In this document: in pieces, positions 7,817 through 15,296 of the stretch
Numbering within the stretch: the first letter of the stretch is position 1
How the letters are laid out: the number at the start of each line of letters is the position of its first letter
Source of the DNA: Chitinophagales bacterium
GTDB lineage: Bacteria > Bacteroidota > Bacteroidia > Chitinophagales > Chitinophagaceae
NCBI GenBank assembly: GCA_025353485.1
Contig: JANXQO010000160.1
Span: 1 to 39,468 of the forward strand
Reading direction: 5' to 3'
Length of the DNA stretch: 39,468 bases
Position numbers and translations under genes: made by a program
The notes under the pieces: generated by a model
Databases searched by the model: none
The model's input: the letters and a program-made list of their open reading frames with translations, nothing else
Told to the model about the DNA's origin: nothing

Positions 7817-8845
7817 TTATGAATGTTCAAGACGTTCTTTGGCCAGTATTTTATATACCTTTCTCCGCACTGCATTCACACTTCCAAGCGGGGCATGCTC
7901 AATCATTGAATGGCCCGGTGAATAGGTCAGATCTAAATCTTTTTTGTGTCTTTCGGGTGTGTCTATATTTTGTTTGGGAACAGTAATGGTGGCCACCCGG
8001 TGAAACGGTGTTTTCCAAATCACGGTTGTATCATCAATTGGTTCAGTTTCATCATTTACATGGAATTGAATAAGCAGGGCAAATGAAATTTCCTCTTTGG
8101 CGTCCTCTGACAGGTCACGTTTCATTCGATCGTGCAAAAAATCTTTTTCAGGATATTTTGGCATAACACTAGTAATTGTTTTAAGAGGTCTTGCGTGCCA
8201 TTTGATCGCCTTATTTTCGCCGAAGGAATAGGGGGTGGCGGAGTAGTACATTTCTTCAAGAACATTGGGCGTCCGGATCGGCGCTGAAAAGAAGAAACGG
8301 ATTCCGTCAATTAAAGCTCCGGTTAAGATAGTAAAAGCAGCCCCTATAACCTGCGGGAAATGAGGCAGCGCCAATTTTACACCTGCCGGTTGAAACTCTC
8401 CGACACCAGGTGCAAAAAAGCTATTCGTAAATAAAATGATATCCTGTGTATTTCCCTCGGGATCCTCATCGAGGTATCCGGAACTTTTTACATCCAAAAC
8501 CTTTATCGCCATTCCTCTTGCGCTTTTGTTTATATCTTCCGATACTTTGGGACTTCCATTTGTAAAACGAATCCATACCTTATATGGTTCATCCTGTTTA
8601 AACAGTCCCACTCTTAAAGACTCCGGCAAACCTTTTTCTGTTTTTAATTCTCCCTCTACAAGGCCAATGGTTTTGGTATGAAAAATTCTTAGAGGCTTTT
8701 CATTGCCATATTTTATTTTTAGTATTTTTCTGATATAGCCCAAAATCCTATCGCTGATATTTTCAATTTTTGCCATGGGGCATCCGCCTGACATTTCTTT
8801 TGTATTCATACCAGTAAAATTTTGATTTAATAAAAAGTGAAACAT
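7817..8845 (-). CDS. Catalase-superfamily heme protein
   Basis: A 342-aa protein related to catalases but shorter than a classical monofunctional catalase (~480 aa). Catalase-like landmarks are 'RIFHTKTIG' (candidate distal His), 'RFTNGSP' and 'SARGMAIKV', 'DIILFTNSFF' (compare the catalase N-x-P-x-FF segment), 'TPYSFGENKAIKW' and, near the end, 'EHAPLGSVNAVRRKVY'. The last contains an R-x-x-x-Y that could supply the proximal Tyr, although its position is unusual. Enzymes of this subfamily may be peroxidases or hydroperoxide-transforming enzymes and not true catalases. The first ATG is used; a second at 8809 ('MNTKEMSGG') is possible. It lies 20 bp after the DyP gene and upstream of the kinase. 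No signal peptide seen. Confidence 0.85.
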   Translation of the reverse strand: MFHFLLNQNFTGMNTKEMSGGCPMAKIENISDRILGYIRKILKIKYGNEKPLRIFHTKTIGLVEGELKTEKGLPESLRVGLFKQDEPYKVWIRFTNGSPKVSEDINKSARGMAIKVLDVKSSGYLDEDPEGNTQDIILFTNSFFAPGVGEFQPAGVKLALPHFPQVIGAAFTILTGALIDGIRFFFSAPIRTPNVLEEMYYSATPYSFGENKAIKWHARPLKTITSVMPKYPEKDFLHDRMKRDLSEDAKEEISFALLIQFHVNDETEPIDDTTVIWKTPFHRVATITVPKQNIDTPERHKKDLDLTYSPGHSMIEHAPLGSVNAVRRKVYKILAKERLEHS

Positions 8846-8865
8846 TCTTTGACTATAATCACTTA

Positions 8866-10461
8866 TTATTCCATTATATATTTAAGAGAATTAATTCCCG
8901 GCATAAAAAAATATGCACCACCTACAACTGTAGTAAACTCCGGCACATTCTTATACCTGTTCCTGATAATTTCCTGTGGAGTCGTAAATTCATGGCAATG
9001 TGGCTGACCGGGTGTAGGACGTGGAGAAATCATTGGATCTACCTCATTGCACAAATCTCCAAAAGTGGATGTATTGGCCCATACGCTCTGAATAAATTCA
9101 AACTGCCTTCCTATGTCTGATACCATGCAAATAAAATGAAGTCCCCTTACTGTTTTTATTTTCTGATTATTTTCTTCCTTTGTTTCTGTGTTACCATCTT
9201 CACTGTGATTTTTATTTTTTGATTGTTTAACTACATCCAGCATCTTTTCAATATTCATTTCTTCTGCAAGTGGTTCCCCATAAATACGGCCTCTTCGCAG
9301 CATTCTATGCTTTTTCGACATGTCAAGCGAGTCTTTCGATGAGCGGCCGGTGTGTACCTGGTCTCTTGGATTGGTTCGCCGTATATGGGCACCTAAAGGA
9401 CAATTAACTCCATATTCATCATGTTCATCATAATTAAAGTTATTCAGTGAGTCGTTACTAATCGGGCACTTCCCTTCAGGACATGTTACCAGGGGCTGCC
9501 CTTCCGGCCAGCGTCCTATCATTTTAGCTCCGAGTTTTATGGCCCGCCCGGTCTGCGTGTCCTGTTTTTCCTTTGAATTGTGGTAAAGAAAATCCCAGAA
9601 TTTTTCAACGTGTTGCTCTATTTGGCGGAACACCATATAAGTACCATTCTTACCCAGATCTTTTTTGTTGTGCCCGGTGATGGAATCGAGTTGTTGCGAC
9701 TTACCACAATTGGGAACAGAAGGACTCGGAGAATAATTATCATATTCGTTTAGATAACCCAAAATGAACTCGCCCGGCTTGATCAGTTTCTCATCTTCTA
9801 CGTCTTCCGACTTACTGCCAAAGCCGGCAATAAGCGGCTGCGATATCCCGTCACGAAATCCGAAATGCTCTTTTGAAAGGTTGCGTTTGGTCTCAAAGGT
9901 TTCCATCGTCTGTGTTATCTCCACCCCTTGTCTGTTACTAAACACCGCTGATTGTAAGGCATTTAATGCCGGTGTGTTTTCTGCATACAGCATGATAACA
10001 CAATCCACTGGGTTGTAGGAATTACCCCAATGCCAGTTTGCCGGGCTATTTTTTCCTGTGTCACCGAGTAATGTCCGCCGCTCCTCGATTAAGTTATTAT
10101 TTCTATCATGATAATTGTAGCTCATACCTTCTGTAAACTCCCTGGAAAAGCTCTTAATGATGTCCGGGTCCAACTCCAGGTTTTTTAACCCGCTACTGGT
10201 AAACGCAATGTTCACTGCCCTTTTGGGATCACCTTCTAAATTGCCGCGGCTTATATAATTTTCAATTAATCCATTAAAATATTCCTTCGCCTCGTCTGCA
10301 ATTTTAATTTGCAATAAAACATATCGTGCCGCATTCAGTGATTTGTATCCGCGGACTATTAATCCCTGGATGTCTTCTTTCTTAATTTCCTGTTTCATCT
10401 TGTTTTTGATAAAAGAAAGTTTCATTTCGTTATAAATTGTTGTTATAATAATTTCAACCAT
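8866..10461 (-). CDS. DyP-type heme peroxidase
   Basis: A 531-aa (longest start) dye-decolorizing-type peroxidase. The signature 'FGFRDGISQP' supplies the distal catalytic Asp (D204), and 'NCPLGAHIRRTNPRD' supplies the proximal heme-ligand His (H359) and the conserved Arg. The C-terminal half carries 'GLHFICMVSDIGRQFEFIQ' and 'TTVVGGAYFFMPG', also typical. The protein is larger than short bacterial DyPs (~310 aa) and has a hydrophilic insert at about 412-437, so it belongs with the long subclasses. Starts are ambiguous: ATGs at 10461, 10425 and 10398 are all in frame; the last gives 'MKQEIKKEDIQG', which fits the domain edge well. The longest start overlaps the upstream membrane-protein gene by 19 bp. 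The family oxidises diverse substrates with H2O2; the partner here is unknown. Confidence 0.92.
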   Translation of the reverse strand: MVEIIITTIYNEMKLSFIKNKMKQEIKKEDIQGLIVRGYKSLNAARYVLLQIKIADEAKEYFNGLIENYISRGNLEGDPKRAVNIAFTSSGLKNLELDPDIIKSFSREFTEGMSYNYHDRNNNLIEERRTLLGDTGKNSPANWHWGNSYNPVDCVIMLYAENTPALNALQSAVFSNRQGVEITQTMETFETKRNLSKEHFGFRDGISQPLIAGFGSKSEDVEDEKLIKPGEFILGYLNEYDNYSPSPSVPNCGKSQQLDSITGHNKKDLGKNGTYMVFRQIEQHVEKFWDFLYHNSKEKQDTQTGRAIKLGAKMIGRWPEGQPLVTCPEGKCPISNDSLNNFNYDEHDEYGVNCPLGAHIRRTNPRDQVHTGRSSKDSLDMSKKHRMLRRGRIYGEPLAEEMNIEKMLDVVKQSKNKNHSEDGNTETKEENNQKIKTVRGLHFICMVSDIGRQFEFIQSVWANTSTFGDLCNEVDPMISPRPTPGQPHCHEFTTPQEIIRNRYKNVPEFTTVVGGAYFFMPGINSLKYIME

Positions 10462-12560
10462 TTCTTTGCATCACATTCAGTCATATTCTTAAATAATCCA
10501 TTCCTTATTTTCCTGTTTTTGTTGATGATATCTGAGGTAAGAGTTAGATGGTGTGCATACCACAAATCTGCTATATGCTGCCCGGAATGCACTGCATTCA
10601 TATACCCTTCAGGATCCTTGCCTATTCCTTCCCAGGCTAATAATTTGGCATCGGGGAAACCTACACCGTTAGTAAACATAAAATTGATTCCCCTGCGGGT
10701 TCCTTTGCTGTTCAAAAAATCTCTTACATAAAAATCTGTCGTGTTAGTATAATTGGAAAGAAAGACCAACCTTTTTTTGTTATTAATTAAAAACCACCTT
10801 AGGCTGCTTACTGTTGGTACCTTCATAAGATAAGAATTACCAAAATTTATAAGCTTTAATGCAGTTGCATAAAAGTGCCTTCTTAATCTGCCTTCTTTAA
10901 GGGGCGCTGCTGCCGTCATCTCATTTAATACCGGGTGAAGTTGACTGGCTGCCAGCTCTCTGAGGTGCTCATTATCCAGCATCGGAGCAGGTCTGTGTTT
11001 TTTTCTTGTGATATATAATGCAATAAGAAGGTAAGTGATTACCGGAGTTATAAGTATTAGTACCACAATGATAATTTTATAAAAAATACGAATGCTTAAA
11101 GAGCACCACAGAAAAAAAATAACCAAGGCTAAAAAAAGAAGTATCGTTATCGCCCCAATCCATAAACGCTTTATTACCAAAATTTCCCATAGCATTTTTT
11201 TGTCTGGTTGATGGGCCCACTCAAATCTCCTTCCCCGTGTTTTTATGTGCCGCTGAATAAGTCCTTTAACCTGTAGTGCCGACAAAGTATCAAAAGCATT
11301 TAACTTCTGCGCCCTGTCAAGATAATTTTCAATTTCACTCCTGAGCCTTTTTTCTCTTTGGACATCTTTTTTTGTGACGCAGTTATAAAAAGAGTTGTGT
11401 GCAGCAAAATGACTGTTCAATTTTAAATAATTAGTAAGGGTTCCAGGTTTGATGTCATCCGGGAAATCTACGCAATGTTTAAACATTTCGCATAAACCTT
11501 TATAGCTCGTTGTTAGCAATTCTTCAAGATGCCTGCTAAGCGGCCCGCAAAAAGTTGTGGCGAAAACAAAAGTTGCAGGAAATGTTTCAAAAGGAGTTTT
11601 ATCGAAAGGAATAACTACTCCTGAAACAAATAAAGTAGTGTCTGAATAATTAAAATTGAGCAAACTATTTCGATTGTTATTCAGGGATGCCAACACTTCT
11701 TTCAATCTTTCGGATTCTCCTTCTTTTATCGGAACTGCCACAGTGAATGCTGAATGAAGTCTGTGTGTAGATCTATCTTTGTTATTCTCAGGATTCCGAT
11801 GCTCAGCAGATGCTGCCGCCATAATCAAATAGCTCGCTATCATCGCCAGCGAGATCCACTCTGCCCATAAGAGACTGTACCAGTTAAAAACTAAATGAAC
11901 GATAAGTGCCAGGGCAATAACAAGTGCCATTATACGCCGGGTTGTTTTAAAAGTATTCGTCTCATTTTCTTTTGGAAACAACATCGCAATAATATTTCCC
12001 ACAAAAAATCCAATTGAAAAAATGTAATGCCAGGTCTTATTCGCACTCTCTGGATAAAAGACGACTCCAATTAAACAAAGCCCGGTAAAAATATTGGTCC
12101 AGTGACCTTTCTTCTGAATGCGTAACTCACGTCGTCTCTTCTGGTACACAAATCCATTGTAGATAAATAGCATGGCAGCCATACAATACAAAAGCCCGAA
12201 TAAATAACTTTTTGAACCGTAGGCATACTCACTTAAGCTATACCGGAAACCCCAGCCATTCTTCTTGATTTTTATATATGTAAAAATTGTGCGTTTTGTG
12301 CAGGAATTTTTTACAATAAATTCTGAAACGACTTGCCCATGATATTCTATTTTCGTGGTGTCAATCTTAATACCAGAGGGGCAGCCAGATATGGAGGCCA
12401 GGCCACGGAAGTTTTCTTTAGCAGGATAAAATTCGTCACGGTCAAATCCCCAGAAAATTGCCGGAATGGCAATGCAAATAGAGGCAATAATTACTTGCAG
12501 TCCTTTAAAGGATTTAAGAGGGTCTTCTATATGTGATCTTATGGAACGGGTTATCTTCAT
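10443..12560 (-). CDS. Polytopic membrane protein with two related soluble domains, first gene of the peroxidase operon
   Basis: A 705-aa protein of unknown function. Hydrophobic segments near 21-39, 117-138, 152-170, 176-195 and 205-250 form an N-terminal membrane unit; its pattern faintly recalls Frag1/DUF998 proteins. A soluble domain follows (about 265-400, beginning 'AFTVAVPIKEGESERLKEVL'), then two more membrane segments (about 470-535), then a second soluble domain (about 545-700, with 'NEMTAAAPLKEGRLRRHF'). The domains share the A-P-x-K-E-G start. The first has 'VVIPFDKTPFETFPATFVF' and 'HLEELLTT'; the second has 'KRLVFLSNYTNTTDFY', 'GVGFPDAKLL' and 'LWYAHHLTLTSDIINKNRKI'. These resemble, from memory, halves of a duplicated ferredoxin-like protein found beside bacterial heme peroxidases. 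It may be a membrane partner or electron/substrate conduit for the DyP and catalase proteins; this is inference. Confidence 0.75.
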   Translation of the reverse strand: MKITRSIRSHIEDPLKSFKGLQVIIASICIAIPAIFWGFDRDEFYPAKENFRGLASISGCPSGIKIDTTKIEYHGQVVSEFIVKNSCTKRTIFTYIKIKKNGWGFRYSLSEYAYGSKSYLFGLLYCMAAMLFIYNGFVYQKRRRELRIQKKGHWTNIFTGLCLIGVVFYPESANKTWHYIFSIGFFVGNIIAMLFPKENETNTFKTTRRIMALVIALALIVHLVFNWYSLLWAEWISLAMIASYLIMAAASAEHRNPENNKDRSTHRLHSAFTVAVPIKEGESERLKEVLASLNNNRNSLLNFNYSDTTLFVSGVVIPFDKTPFETFPATFVFATTFCGPLSRHLEELLTTSYKGLCEMFKHCVDFPDDIKPGTLTNYLKLNSHFAAHNSFYNCVTKKDVQREKRLRSEIENYLDRAQKLNAFDTLSALQVKGLIQRHIKTRGRRFEWAHQPDKKMLWEILVIKRLWIGAITILLFLALVIFFLWCSLSIRIFYKIIIVVLILITPVITYLLIALYITRKKHRPAPMLDNEHLRELAASQLHPVLNEMTAAAPLKEGRLRRHFYATALKLINFGNSYLMKVPTVSSLRWFLINNKKRLVFLSNYTNTTDFYVRDFLNSKGTRRGINFMFTNGVGFPDAKLLAWEGIGKDPEGYMNAVHSGQHIADLWYAHHLTLTSDIINKNRKIRNGLFKNMTECDAKKWLKLL

Positions 12561-12723
12561 AATGAGTTTATTGAAGAATAAATAACCTTATTGTAGCTCT
12601 ATGGCTTGATCACTATATTGGAAATATTTATTTTGCAATAATGAAAAAATATTTCAAAACTGCAAGGCAGAGCTTTAATTACACCACTAAAGTCACTAAT
12701 CTTTCTGATTTATGCAATGATGT

Positions 12724-12768
12724 TTTCACCTTTTTTATACCGTTATTTCACCCTTTTAATTACCGTTA
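12724..12768 (-). promoter_or_regulatory. Tandem direct repeats upstream of the peroxidase operon (candidate operator)
   Basis: Two abutting direct repeats. On the minus strand a 23-bp unit (12768-12746) beginning TAACGGTAATT and ending AAGGGTGAAA is followed at once by a 22-bp unit (12745-12724) beginning TAACGGTATAA and ending AAAGGTGAAA. The period is about two helical turns, suited to cooperative binding of a LuxR-type regulator on one face. The site is 164 bp before the operon's first ATG. The rest of 12561-12825 shows no convincing gene and no clear TAnnTTTG promoter. Confidence 0.5.
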
Positions 12769-12825
12769 ATACCCCATGTGAGCGACTAAATTATTTTGGA
12801 ATATTTGTAAAAGAGATTTGAAATT

Positions 12826-12975
12826 ATGTTTGATAACGTAGCCTTCAATGTGGTAATTGGATTAGTTTTCATTTATCTTCTAAGATTCTACCCCAAAAAT
12901 GTTGAAAAATTTTATACAATGGATAAAACAAACAAATTCATCACAAGAAGAATTCGCAACAGTTATTACATCTAA
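12826..12975 (+). pseudogene. Remnant of a small Bacteroidota membrane-protein gene (N-terminus only)
   Basis: A 49-codon reading frame whose first 19 residues ('MFDNVAFNVVIGLVFIYLL') look like the start of a larger conserved Bacteroidota membrane protein that I recall beginning MFDN...VIGLVFI.LLYS. After residue 19 the sequence turns into unrelated, non-hydrophobic residues and stops. I read it as a truncated gene remnant fused to other DNA; a genuine 49-aa single-TM protein is the alternative. Its tail touches the stop of the ACT-domain remnant on the opposite strand. Confidence 0.4.
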
Positions 12976-13123
12976 TTAGGATTATGCATTGTAATGGAAT
13001 TTATTAAACCGCAGACAAGCGTGGGTTGTAGATATTTTATGCTTACACCTTCGGCTGCCAATGCTTCACACATTTTGCCAAAGTACCGGGAATATTTCGT
13101 AAACGTATTTCTAAATCTTTCAT
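12972..13123 (-). pseudogene. ACT-domain protein remnant with a frameshift
   Basis: From an ATG at 13123 the frame reads 'MKDLEIRLRNIPGTLAK', a typical ACT-domain start. It then leaves the conserved path at an A-run (TTTT at 13073-13076 on the plus strand). One added base restores 'KMCEALAAEGVSIKYL', the expected next strand and helix of an ACT domain. After that, similarity is lost and the frame stops at 12972. So it looks both frameshifted and truncated. A sequencing error could explain the frameshift but not the missing C-terminal half. ACT domains bind amino acids; no function is likely to remain. Confidence 0.5.
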
Positions 13124-13134
13124 CAACTAAAATT

Positions 13135-13596
13135 TTATAACTGGATAATTTTTATTTCTGTTTTAACTGAGTTGGCTATATAACATTTTTCGTGCGCCTG
13201 TTCATGCACTGCAGCTATCTCATCGAACGACGGAATATTGCTGCCGGAAAAAATTATTGCCGGCTTCAGCGTAACAACAGTCATCGCCATTTGCCCATGC
13301 TCATTTTTACTCATTACACCTTCTGCATTGTCTTCGTACCTTTCAATACAATATTTATTGGCTGCGGCAATTGACAAAAAAAACAACATATGACAACTTG
13401 AAAGTGCCGCCACAAAAGCCTCTTCAGGATCAACACCTCTTTCATCAGACATGGGAAGTGGAACCACCTGCGGCGAAGCAGATGCCATCACTTCTGCACC
13501 ACCATCAAAACGCCATTTATGAACTCTGTTGTATTTGTTGTCCGTAAAAATTTCGGCTGCACTCTTTTCCCAAAACACCCTTACATTATATTTCAT
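13135..13596 (-). CDS. OsmC family peroxiredoxin
   Basis: A 153-aa protein of the OsmC/Ohr fold. The two redox cysteines are C68 in 'ALSSCHMLFFLSIA' and C138 in 'AHEKCYIANSV'. E58-E59 in 'DPEEAFVAALSSCH' provides the conserved glutamate preceding the active-site helix, and the N-terminal strands include 'YNRVHKWRFDGG'. Family role: thiol-dependent reduction of organic hydroperoxides. It is monocistronic as far as can be seen. It lies next to the heme-peroxidase operon, beyond the gene remnants, which puts several peroxide-handling genes side by side. No regulator of the OhrR type is present. The spacer 13597-13793 holds only a weak inverted repeat (AGGGCT at 13713-13718 and AGCCCT at 13739-13744). 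Confidence 0.9.
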   Translation of the reverse strand: MKYNVRVFWEKSAAEIFTDNKYNRVHKWRFDGGAEVMASASPQVVPLPMSDERGVDPEEAFVAALSSCHMLFFLSIAAANKYCIERYEDNAEGVMSKNEHGQMAMTVVTLKPAIIFSGSNIPSFDEIAAVHEQAHEKCYIANSVKTEIKIIQL

Positions 13597-13793
13597 TGTT
13601 ATGTTTTTAAAAACTAACGTACACAGGATGTAAGTTAATCATACCTGCTAACCTTAAAAGCGTACCTGCAAAAATACCGGATAAACAAACAATTTCGTTA
13701 TAAGCAGTTGTCAGGGCTCAACGTTTGTAATTTAGCGTAGCCCTTATCTTCCAGCTTTTAAAATAGTATTGGGAAGCTTGGGTGAAGAATTAA

Positions 13794-14678
13794 TTACATA
13801 AGAAAAGATAAACACGTATACAAACTATCTTTCCATTTTGGAATGGCAATGTTAAATGTGTTCTTAATTTTTGTAGTATCTAAAACTGAATACTGCGGAC
13901 GCTTAGCCGGCACAGGATAGGCTGATGATGGTATTGGATTGATTAAGCATTTGCTTTTAGTGAATTTTTTAATTGCCTTAGCAAATTCATACCATGTTAT
14001 TACACCTGTATTGCAATAATTAAAAATCCCTGATGGAGAATATTCATTATTATCTTTTTCTACGATAGTCATAATTACGCCAGCAAGGTCTGCAGCATAC
14101 GTTGGGCAACCCTGTTGATCATTTACAACATTTATACTTTCTTTTTCTTTTAATAACCGCAGCATTGTTTTTACAAAATTATTTCCGAAAGAAGAGTACA
14201 CCCATGAAGTGCGAATGATAACAGCAGCAGCATTATTATTTAAAACGAGCTCCTCTCCTTTTAGCTTAGATGCACCATACATATTTATCGGGGATATCCT
14301 GTCTTCTTCTTTGTATGGAGTAGAAGATGATCCGTCAAAAACATAATCGCTTGAGATGTGAATAAGCTGTGTATGGTGGGCTTTACAAACAGTTGCAAGA
14401 TTTCCTGCAGCATCTGCATTAATAAGAAACGCTTTCTCTTTTTCTGATTCAGCTTTATCAACAGCTGTATAGGCAGCACAATTTATACAATGATCAATTT
14501 GCCGTTGCTCAAAAAAATTTTTTACAATTTCAAAATTATCTATGGGCAGATCATCTCTTGTTGTAAATAAAAATTTATAAGAAGGATAGCGCTCAGATAG
14601 TTTCCATATTTCCATTCCCAACTGCCCGCCGGAGCCTGTTACCAAAATAGTTTTTTCAAAAGAAAAAAAATCGCTCAT
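13794..14678 (-). CDS. rfbD: dTDP-4-dehydrorhamnose reductase
   Basis: A 294-aa extended short-chain dehydrogenase/reductase. The N-terminal dinucleotide motif is 'GSGGQLG' (15-21). The 'SSDYVFDG' segment (~108-115) and catalytic Y133-x3-K137 in 'MYGASKLKGE' are diagnostic of RmlD. 'SWVYS' and 'QQGCPTYAADLA' also match the family. It catalyses the last step of dTDP-L-rhamnose synthesis in the cytoplasm with NAD(P)H. It is the last gene of the minus-strand nucleotide-sugar operon, 11 bp after rfbC. The partner genes rfbA and rfbB are not in this window. Confidence 0.93.
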   Translation of the reverse strand: MSDFFSFEKTILVTGSGGQLGMEIWKLSERYPSYKFLFTTRDDLPIDNFEIVKNFFEQRQIDHCINCAAYTAVDKAESEKEKAFLINADAAGNLATVCKAHHTQLIHISSDYVFDGSSSTPYKEEDRISPINMYGASKLKGEELVLNNNAAAVIIRTSWVYSSFGNNFVKTMLRLLKEKESINVVNDQQGCPTYAADLAGVIMTIVEKDNNEYSPSGIFNYCNTGVITWYEFAKAIKKFTKSKCLINPIPSSAYPVPAKRPQYSVLDTTKIKNTFNIAIPKWKDSLYTCLSFLM

Positions 14679-14689
14679 TGTAAAAATCT

Positions 14690-15250
14690 TTATCCTTCAT
14701 ACACAAAATTATTCCTGCACTCAGTAAGCCCCGGATGTTTCATATCTTTTTCTGAAATGATAGTTTTATTTTTATCAACTCCCCAATCAATATTTAAGGT
14801 GGCATCATTATAGGCTATACCCGCCTCGCTATTCCTGTTATAAAATTCATCACACTTATAAAAAACTTCTGCAGTGTTGCTTATTACTGAATAGCCGTGA
14901 GCAAAGCCTTTTGGAACCAATAATTGTTTTTTATTTTCTGCTGATAATTCTATGGTATATATTTTACCATAGGTTGGCGAATTTTTTCGTATGTCAACAA
15001 CTACATCTAAAATACTTCCGCTTAACACTCTTATAAGTTTCGTTTGTGCATGGGGATCCAGTTGATAATGAAGCCCCCGAATAACCCCATACATTGAACT
15101 TGCCTGGTTATCCTGTAAAAATTTTATTTCAATTCCTTCGGCGCTAAAAGTATTTTGATTATAACTTTCAAAAAAATATCCACGGTCATCTTCCCAAACT
15201 GTGGGTTCAAATATCAACAATCCCGGAAATTCTGTTTTAATAAATGGCAT
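14690..15250 (-). CDS. rfbC: dTDP-4-dehydrorhamnose 3,5-epimerase
   Basis: A 186-aa cupin-type epimerase, normal length for RmlC. 'FFESYNQNTF' is followed by 'VIRGLHYQ', containing the catalytic H61, then K71 and, in the next strands, 'PKGFAHGYSV' and Y131 in 'AEVFYKC'. It converts dTDP-4-keto-6-deoxy-glucose to the L-lyxo epimer used by RfbD. It is transcribed with rfbD (11-bp spacing) and separated from the upstream epimerase gene by 46 bp holding a heptamer array. Confidence 0.94.
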   Translation of the reverse strand: MPFIKTEFPGLLIFEPTVWEDDRGYFFESYNQNTFSAEGIEIKFLQDNQASSMYGVIRGLHYQLDPHAQTKLIRVLSGSILDVVVDIRKNSPTYGKIYTIELSAENKKQLLVPKGFAHGYSVISNTAEVFYKCDEFYNRNSEAGIAYNDATLNIDWGVDKNKTIISEKDMKHPGLTECRNNFVYEG

Positions 15251-15262
15251 GTTTATTTACAA

Positions 15263-15290
15263 TGTTTGATGTACGATTTACGAAGTACGA
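15263..15290. repeat. Degenerate heptamer array between rfbC and the epimerase gene
   Basis: Four consecutive 7-nt units: TGTTTGA, TGTACGA, TTTACGA, AGTACGA. Same period as the arrays at 22134, 28131, 33441 and 39398. Confidence 0.6.
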
Positions 15291-15296
15291 TGTTAT

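Noticed and set aside
7777-7875. An N-terminal extension of the histidine kinase from the ATG at 7875
   Set aside because: It would overlap the catalase gene and put 33 hydrophilic residues ahead of a good signal peptide.
12641-12769. A 42-codon frame starting MKKYFKT on the plus strand
   Set aside because: It runs through the direct-repeat operator, has no recognisable family or clear ribosome-binding site, and its C-terminal half is produced by the repeats.
12994-13140. A 48-codon plus-strand frame starting MEFIKPQ
   Set aside because: It is the antisense of the ACT-domain remnant and overlaps the end of the OsmC gene; coding evidence is better on the minus strand.
13713-13744. Inverted repeat AGGGCT/AGCCCT as a terminator of the rfbD operon
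   Set aside because: Only 6 bp of stem around a 20-nt loop and no T-run; too weak to list as a terminator.
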